Source: Pseudomonas chlororaphis
GTDB lineage: Bacteria; Pseudomonadota; Gammaproteobacteria; Pseudomonadales; Pseudomonadaceae
Length of the DNA stretch: 64,000 bases
Assembly (NCBI RefSeq): GCF_003731765.1
Contig: NZ_MOAL01000002.1
Location: 124,001 to 188,000, forward strand
Direction of reading: 5' to 3'
The notes below the pieces were generated by a model that saw only the letters and a program-made list of their open reading frames with translations, did not search any database and was not told the origin of the DNA. Positions 59,287 through 64,000 of the stretch are shown one piece after another. The position numbers and the translations under genes were made by a program. Each line of letters starts with the position of its first letter. Position 1 is the first letter of the stretch.

Positions 59287-59394
59287 CCTTCACCCCGCAC
59301 TCATGAACAAAAGCCGCCGATTATAGCGATCCCCCGGCGAAGACGCTCGGGTATACTTCGCCATCCCTCACAAAAGCACTGGACCCGATCTTCG

Positions 59395-60726
59395 ATGCCA
59401 AACCCTGTCGTTGCGCTCGACTTACTGCTGTTGCCGACTTGGTTGGTGCCTGTCGAACCCGCCGGCGTGGTCCTCAAAGAACACGGGCTGGGTATTCGTG
59501 ACGGGCGCATTGCCTATATCGGTCCACGCGCAGAAGCCTTGAAGCTCGCCGCCAGTGAAGTCCGAGAGCTGCCGGGCATGCTGCTCAGCCCCGGACTGAT
59601 CAACGCCCACGGCCACGCGGCGATGACGCTGTTCCGCGGCCTGGCCGACGACCTGCCGCTGATGACCTGGCTCGAAAACCATATCTGGCCGGCCGAAGCC
59701 AAGTGGGTCGACGAAGCCTTCGTCCGCGATGGCACCGACTTGGCCATCGCCGAGCAGCTCAAAGGCGGCATCACCTGTTTCTCTGACATGTATTTCTTCC
59801 CGAAGGTCGCCAGCGAGCGGGTGCATAACAGCGGTATTCGCGCACAGATCGCCATTCCAATCCTGGACTTCCCCATTCCAGGCGCCGCCAGCGCTGACGA
59901 GGCCATCCGTCAGGGGGTGGAATTGTTCGGCGACCTCAAGCATCACCCGCGGATCAGCATCACCTTCGGCCCTCATGCACCCTACACCGTCGGTGATGAG
60001 AACCTGGAGAAAATCCGCGTGATCGCCGAGGAGCTCGACGCCTCGATTCATATGCACGTTCACGAAACCGCCTTCGAAGTGCAACAAGCGGTGGAGCAGC
60101 ATGGCGAACGCCCGCTGGCCCGCCTGGCGCGCCTGGGTTTGCTGGGGCCGCGCTTCCAGGCCGTGCACATGACCCAGATCAGCGATGACGACCTGGCTTT
60201 GCTGGTAGAAACCAACAGCAGCGTCATCCATTGCCCGGAATCCAACCTCAAACTGGCCAGCGGCTTCTGCCCGGTGGAGCGTTTGTGGCTGGCTGGGGTC
60301 AACGTAGCCATAGGCACCGATGGCGCCGCCAGCAACAACGACCTGGACCTGCTCGGAGAAACCCGTACCGCCGCCCTGTTGGCCAAAGCAGTAGCTGGTT
60401 CGGCCACCGCGCTGGATGCCCATAGGGCCCTGCGTATGGCCACACTCAATGGCGCCCGAGCCATGGGCCTGGAAAGTGAAGTGGGTTCGCTGGAAGTGGG
60501 CAAGGCCGCTGACCTGGTGGCTTTCGACCTCTCCGGATTGGCCCAACAACCGATTTATGACCCGGTGTCGCAGTTGATCTACGCCACGGGCCGTGACTGC
60601 GTGAAACACCTGTGGGTCGCCGGCAAGCAATTGCTCGACGACCGCCGCCTGACCCGCCTGGACGAAGAGCAGCTGTGCGCCACCGCCAGCGCCTGGGGCC
60701 GACGCATCAGCGGGCATGCCGAATAG
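59395..60726 (+). CDS. mtaD: 5'-methylthioadenosine / S-adenosylhomocysteine deaminase (TRZ/ATZ family)
   Basis: A 443-residue amidohydrolase. The metal histidines are H72 and H74 (NAHGHAAMT), with IHMHVHET and [12 protein letters not shown] further on. The PAO1 homolog PA3170, as I recall, deaminates methylthioadenosine to methylthioinosine, which a phosphorylase (not in this window) cleaves to feed MtnA. A TATACT element lies at 59352-59357, about 40 bp upstream. ubiG follows after 63 bp. Confidence 0.9.
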   Translation: MPNPVVALDLLLLPTWLVPVEPAGVVLKEHGLGIRDGRIAYIGPRAEALKLAASEVRELPGMLLSPGLINAHGHAAMTLFRGLADDLPLMTWLENHIWPAEAKWVDEAFVRDGTDLAIAEQLKGGITCFSDMYFFPKVASERVHNSGIRAQIAIPILDFPIPGAASADEAIRQGVELFGDLKHHPRISITFGPHAPYTVGDENLEKIRVIAEELDASIHMHVHETAFEVQQAVEQHGERPLARLARLGLLGPRFQAVHMTQISDDDLALLVETNSSVIHCPESNLKLASGFCPVERLWLAGVNVAIGTDGAASNNDLDLLGETRTAALLAKAVAGSATALDAHRALRMATLNGARAMGLESEVGSLEVGKAADLVAFDLSGLAQQPIYDPVSQLIYATGRDCVKHLWVAGKQLLDDRRLTRLDEEQLCATASAWGRRISGHAE

Positions 60727-60789
60727 AACCGCCCCTTGAGCCCTGCCTCAAGGCTGACAGCCGATTTTTTTAGATTTAGAGGATGACCC

Positions 60790-61488
60790 ATGAGCAACGT
60801 CGACCACGCTGAAATCGCCAAATTCGAAGCCCTGGCCCATCGCTGGTGGGACCGCGAAAGCGAGTTCAAACCCCTGCACGACATCAACCCGCTGCGGGTC
60901 AACTGGATTGACGAGCGCGTCAACCTGGCAGGCAAGAAGGTCCTCGATGTCGGCTGCGGCGGCGGCATCCTCAGCGAAGCCATGGCCCAGCGTGGCGCCA
61001 CGGTCATGGGTATCGACATGGGCGAAGCGCCCCTGGCCGTGGCCCAACTGCACCAGCTGGAATCCGGGGTCAGCGTCGAATACCGGCAGATCACCGCCGA
61101 AGCCCTGGCCGAAGAGATGCCTGAGCAATTCGACGTCGTCACCTGCCTGGAAATGCTCGAGCACGTTCCCGACCCGTCGTCGGTGATCCGTGCGTGCTTC
61201 CGCATGGTCAAGCCCGGTGGTCAGGTGTTCTTCTCCACCATCAACCGCAACCCCAAGGCCTATCTGTTCGCCATCATCGGTGCGGAATACATCATGAAGC
61301 TGCTGCCGCGCGGCACCCATGACTTCAAGAAATTCATCCGCCCTTCCGAACTCGGCGCCTGGAGCCGCTCGGCCGGCCTGACCGTCAAGGACATCATCGG
61401 CCTGACCTACAACCCCCTGACCAAGCACTACAAGCTGGCGGCGGACGTGGACGTCAACTACATGATCCAGACCCTGCGGGAGGAATAA
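60790..61488 (+). CDS. ubiG: Ubiquinone biosynthesis O-methyltransferase UbiG
   Basis: A 232-residue SAM-dependent methyltransferase that carries out both O-methylations of ubiquinone synthesis. The SAM loop [16 protein letters not shown] is at residues 51-66, and [10 protein letters not shown] and KFIRPSELG follow. GAGGATGACCC lies before ATG 60790. It is followed by mupP three bases after the stop, clearly one operon. Confidence 0.96.
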   Translation: MSNVDHAEIAKFEALAHRWWDRESEFKPLHDINPLRVNWIDERVNLAGKKVLDVGCGGGILSEAMAQRGATVMGIDMGEAPLAVAQLHQLESGVSVEYRQITAEALAEEMPEQFDVVTCLEMLEHVPDPSSVIRACFRMVKPGGQVFFSTINRNPKAYLFAIIGAEYIMKLLPRGTHDFKKFIRPSELGAWSRSAGLTVKDIIGLTYNPLTKHYKLAADVDVNYMIQTLREE

Positions 61489-61491
61489 GCC

Positions 61492-62163
61492 ATGGGCATC
61501 AGAGCAGTTCTTTTCGACATGGACGGCACCCTGCTCGACACCGCGCCGGACTTTATCGCGGTCTGCCAGGCCATGCGCGCTGATCGCGGCCTGGCGCCCA
61601 TCAACGACCAGCACATCCGCGATGAAATCTCCGGCGGCGCCAAGGCCATGGTGGCTGTGACCTTTTCCATGGACCCCGAATCCCCAGGGTTCGAGGAGCT
61701 GCGCCAGGAGTTTCTCGAGCGCTACCTCAAGCATTGCGCCGTCGACAGCAAGCTCTTCGACGGCATGGCCGAACTGCTGGCCGATATCGAAAACGCCAAG
61801 CTGATCTGGGGGGTGGTGACCAACAAGCCTTTGCGCTTCGCCGAACCGATCATGCAGCAACTGGGGCTGGCGGAGCGCTCGGCCCTGCTGATCTGCCCGG
61901 ACCACGTGAAAAACAGCAAGCCGGACCCTGAACCCCTGATCCTCGCGTGCAAGATGCTCGACCTGGACCCGGCCAGCGTGCTGTTTGTCGGTGATGACCT
62001 GCGAGACATCGAATCCGGGCGCGATGCTGGCACCAAAACCGCGGCAGTCACCTACGGCTACATCCACCCCGACGACAACCCCAAGCACTGGGGCGCCGAC
62101 GTGGTCGTCGATCACCCGCTGGAACTGCGCAAGGTGCTGGATAACGCACTCTGCAGCTGCTGA
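61492..62163 (+). CDS. mupP: N-acetylmuramic acid 6-phosphate phosphatase MupP
   Basis: A 223-residue HAD phosphatase. Nucleophile D9 and acid/base D11 are in [15 protein letters not shown]; the metal site is in [16 protein letters not shown]. It is often mislabelled phosphoglycolate phosphatase. Its place after ubiG is that of MupP in P. putida and P. aeruginosa, which feeds the AmgK/MurU bypass of peptidoglycan recycling. AGGAATAAGCC precedes the ATG. Confidence 0.88.
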   Translation: MGIRAVLFDMDGTLLDTAPDFIAVCQAMRADRGLAPINDQHIRDEISGGAKAMVAVTFSMDPESPGFEELRQEFLERYLKHCAVDSKLFDGMAELLADIENAKLIWGVVTNKPLRFAEPIMQQLGLAERSALLICPDHVKNSKPDPEPLILACKMLDLDPASVLFVGDDLRDIESGRDAGTKTAAVTYGYIHPDDNPKHWGADVVVDHPLELRKVLDNALCSC

Positions 62164-62276
62164 CCCTGCCCCTGCAGGAGTTGGCTTGCCCACGCTGGCG
62201 CCTTTGAATGAGCCAGCTGGCTCAAGGGCCTCAGCGCCAGCAAGCGGCTTCCTGCCATGAATTCTTGAGGTTGTTT
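62164..62276. repeat. Degraded REP-like sequence between mupP and the yciK-type gene
   Basis: CAGGAGTTGGCTTGCC followed by CACGCTGGCGCC, and later TCAGCGCCAGCAAGC, echo the halves of Pseudomonas REP elements (GGAGC-GGCTTGCC type). GAGCCAGCTGGCTC (62209-62222) is a perfect palindrome. Confidence 0.5.
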
Positions 62277-63017
62277 ATGTTTGATTACTCCGCACGCCCA
62301 GAACTGCTCAAAGGCCGGGTGATCCTAGTGACCGGGGCCGGTCGCGGGATCGGCGCAGCCGCGGCAAAAACCTATGCCGCCCACGGCGCCACCGTCCTGT
62401 TGCTGGGCAAGACCGAAGCCAACCTGACCCAGGTCTACGATGAGATCGAGGCGGCCGGCCACCCGCAGCCTGCAGTGATCCCCTTCAACCTGGAAACCGC
62501 GCAGCCCCACCAGTACGACGAACTGGCCGCCATGATCGAGACCGAGTTCGGGCATCTCGACGGGCTGTTGCACAACGCCTCGATCATCGGCCCGCGTACA
62601 CCGCTGGAGCAGTTGTCCGGGGAAAACTTCATGCGGGTCATGCAAGTCAACGTCAACGCCATGTTCATGTTGACCAGCACCCTGTTGCCGCTACTGAAGC
62701 TGAGCCAGGACGCCTCGGTGGTGTTCACCTCCAGCAGTGTCGGCCGCAAAGGCCGCGCCTATTGGGGCGCCTACGGTGTGTCCAAGTTCGCCACCGAAGG
62801 CCTGATGCAAACCCTGGCGGATGAACTGGACGGCGTCGCACCGGTACGTGCCAACAGCATCAATCCCGGCGCTACCCGCACCAGCATGCGCGCCCTGGCT
62901 TACCCGGGGGAAAACCCCAGCAACAACCCGGCGCCCGAAGCAATCATGCCGGTCTACCTGTACCTGATGGGCCCCGACAGCACCGGAATCAACGGCCAAG
63001 CCTTCGACGCTCAGTAA
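62277..63017 (+). CDS. YciK-type short-chain dehydrogenase
   Basis: A 246-residue NAD(P)-dependent SDR. The cofactor loop TGAGRGIG is at residues 19-26, NASIIG follows, and the catalytic S152-154 and Y166-xxx-K170 (AYGVSK) are complete. It matches E. coli YciK in the GRAYWGAYGVSK and INPGATRT blocks. The substrate is unknown. GAGG lies six bases before ATG 62277. It ends the deaminase-ubiG-mupP run. Confidence 0.87.
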   Translation: MFDYSARPELLKGRVILVTGAGRGIGAAAAKTYAAHGATVLLLGKTEANLTQVYDEIEAAGHPQPAVIPFNLETAQPHQYDELAAMIETEFGHLDGLLHNASIIGPRTPLEQLSGENFMRVMQVNVNAMFMLTSTLLPLLKLSQDASVVFTSSSVGRKGRAYWGAYGVSKFATEGLMQTLADELDGVAPVRANSINPGATRTSMRALAYPGENPSNNPAPEAIMPVYLYLMGPDSTGINGQAFDAQ

Positions 63018-63386
63018 CACCCTCCGTTCGTCGCGACGGAATACCGTCGCGATGCGCCACCACCCGTCTTTTAGTACCCAGCCCCTGCCAAATAAATGAC
63101 CGCTCGCGGCCAAGACCAGCCTAAGCTTCTATTCAAGCATCTGAATTAAAAGACATTTTTATTTAAAGCTAACGAATGGCACGACTTTCGCTCTGGCTTC
63201 GCTCAGACACGCAGCTGATTGGCGAAGAGCGCATCCCCACTGAACCGGGGCTTATAACAGGCAGTAAAGCGGAATAGACTGTTCAGAAATGTCCTATGGG
63301 ACTGATGGAACAGTACGACGCGCTGCCCCGAGCCGCTCTCACCCAGCCAGTCAGACTGCATTCAGTGCTCAGGGGGCTCACGCGGT
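63018..63386. other. Gene-free region before the GGDEF gene
   Basis: About 370 bp, AT-rich at 63120-63175. Only short frames occur. It probably carries the promoter of the diguanylate cyclase gene; I see no clear element. Confidence 0.45.
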
Positions 63387-64000
63387 ATGAAAACACCCAC
63401 CCAGACCAACGCCATTGATTTCGATAGCGCGAAGTTGCAACGCCTGGGTTTTGGCCAGCAGTCTTCCTCGCCACTGCTGCAGCGCCCGATCACTCCGGCT
63501 CAACTGCGCCAGCAACTGGGTCTGCAATTGCAAGCCAGCCTGGACCCACAACGCATTCTGGGGCAGTTTTTCCGTGAAGTTCAGCGCCTGATTCCCCTCG
63601 ACGCCCTGTCCTACCAGTACAAACCCAGCGACTTGCGCCTGGATTTCGGTCAACGCGGCCATCACTCCATCAGTTACAACCTGAGCCATGAAGGCGAGCC
63701 CATGGGCGAGCTGGTGTTCAAGCGCAACCAGCGCTTCAGTGATATCGAACAGGGTTATCTGGAGTCTCTGCTGTGCGCCCTGCTTTACCCGATGCGCAAT
63801 GCCTTGCTCTATCGCGCCGCGACCCGCAGCGCCCTGCGTGACCCGCTGACCGAGACCGGCAATCGCGTGGCCATGGACCAGACCCTGCAACGGGAAATCG
63901 ACATGTCCCGACGCCACCAGCAGCCGTTGTCGCTGCTGATGCTGGACATCGACCACTTCAAGAAAATCAACGACAGCCACGGCCACAGCGCCGGCGATGA
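63387..64000 (+). CDS. GGDEF-domain diguanylate cyclase, 3' end outside the window
   Basis: The first 204 residues of a larger protein. Residues about 1-140 form a GAF-like domain without a clear metal or nucleotide motif, followed by a helical linker (RNALLYRAATRSALRDPLTETGNR). The GGDEF domain starts at about residue 152 (DPLTETGNRVAMDQTL, LLMLDIDHFKKINDSHGHSAGDD). The active-site GGDEF itself lies beyond the edge, so cyclase activity cannot be judged. ATG 63387 is my choice; its ribosome binding site is weak. Confidence 0.85.
   Translation, partial: MKTPTQTNAIDFDSAKLQRLGFGQQSSSPLLQRPITPAQLRQQLGLQLQASLDPQRILGQFFREVQRLIPLDALSYQYKPSDLRLDFGQRGHHSISYNLSHEGEPMGELVFKRNQRFSDIEQGYLESLLCALLYPMRNALLYRAATRSALRDPLTETGNRVAMDQTLQREIDMSRRHQQPLSLLMLDIDHFKKINDSHGHSAGD

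Noticed and set aside
60748..62193. A 481-codon open frame antisense to ubiG and mupP
   Set aside because: It spans two well-supported genes and has no homology.

Overview
The window looks like ordinary chromosome of a fluorescent Pseudomonas (P. fluorescens/putida type). The reasons are the high-GC coding style, the fused tyrA-aroA gene, the EF-P/EarP pair with an arginine at EF-P position 32, the murein lipoprotein OprI, the ohrR-ohr pair, MupP after UbiG, and gene orders that I recall from P. aeruginosa PAO1. The PAO1 equivalences come from memory, not from a search. I see no rRNA, no convincing tRNA, no CRISPR array, no prophage and no intact insertion sequence.

Region 1 (1-17.7 kb) holds a crotonase, a spermidine-synthase-like protein, a class II DAHP synthase, an AlkX/YcaQ-type winged-helix protein, a DUF1127 protein, two LysR regulators around a TauE/SafE transporter, ohrR-ohr, and earP-efp. 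After these come an uncharacterised membrane protein with a GreA/GreB-fold protein, cysB, a universal stress protein, a 5'-nucleotidase, a PanE-like reductase, a thioredoxin-like protein and a PilZ-like protein whose start codons overlap, a class I DAHP synthase and a small GNAT protein. Two DAHP synthases of unrelated sequence class therefore sit within about 15 kb.

Region 2 (17.7-34.6 kb) is envelope and housekeeping: oprI convergent with a YkuD L,D-transpeptidase, tesA divergent from a YbbA/YbbP-type ABC exporter, greB, an orphan EvgA-like response regulator, DoxX, a MltF-like lytic transglycosylase, tatD, a chemoreceptor, an Mpo1-like protein, a thioesterase, a CHAD protein, a small lipoprotein and a patatin-like RssA protein.

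Region 3 (34.6-45.2 kb) is a complete potassium-uptake operon, kdpFABC-kdpDE, on the minus strand. A tandem-heptamer candidate KdpE site lies upstream of kdpF. An ethanolamine-type permease is divergent to it, followed by a DUF2897 protein and a ComEA-type helix-hairpin-helix protein.

Region 4 (45.2-46.2 kb) is the most unusual stretch. A broken 3' remnant of a WbpM/CapD-type nucleotide-sugar dehydratase gene sits next to AT-rich, gene-free DNA, between comEA and ihfB. This is the slot that carries an O-antigen cluster in many pseudomonads, so the cluster appears to have been lost here.

Region 5 (46.2-64 kb) is a long minus-strand core array: gyrA-serC-pheA-hisC-tyrA/aroA-cmk-rpsA, a small lipoprotein, then ihfB. 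It joins DNA supercoiling, serine/aromatic/histidine biosynthesis and translation. mtnA lies upstream on the same strand. Running the other way are an MTA/SAH deaminase, ubiG, mupP, a yciK-type dehydrogenase and a GGDEF protein cut by the window edge. The window reads as core genome; I did not find a convincing new multi-gene system, and the best leads are the decayed O-antigen locus and several regulatory layouts.
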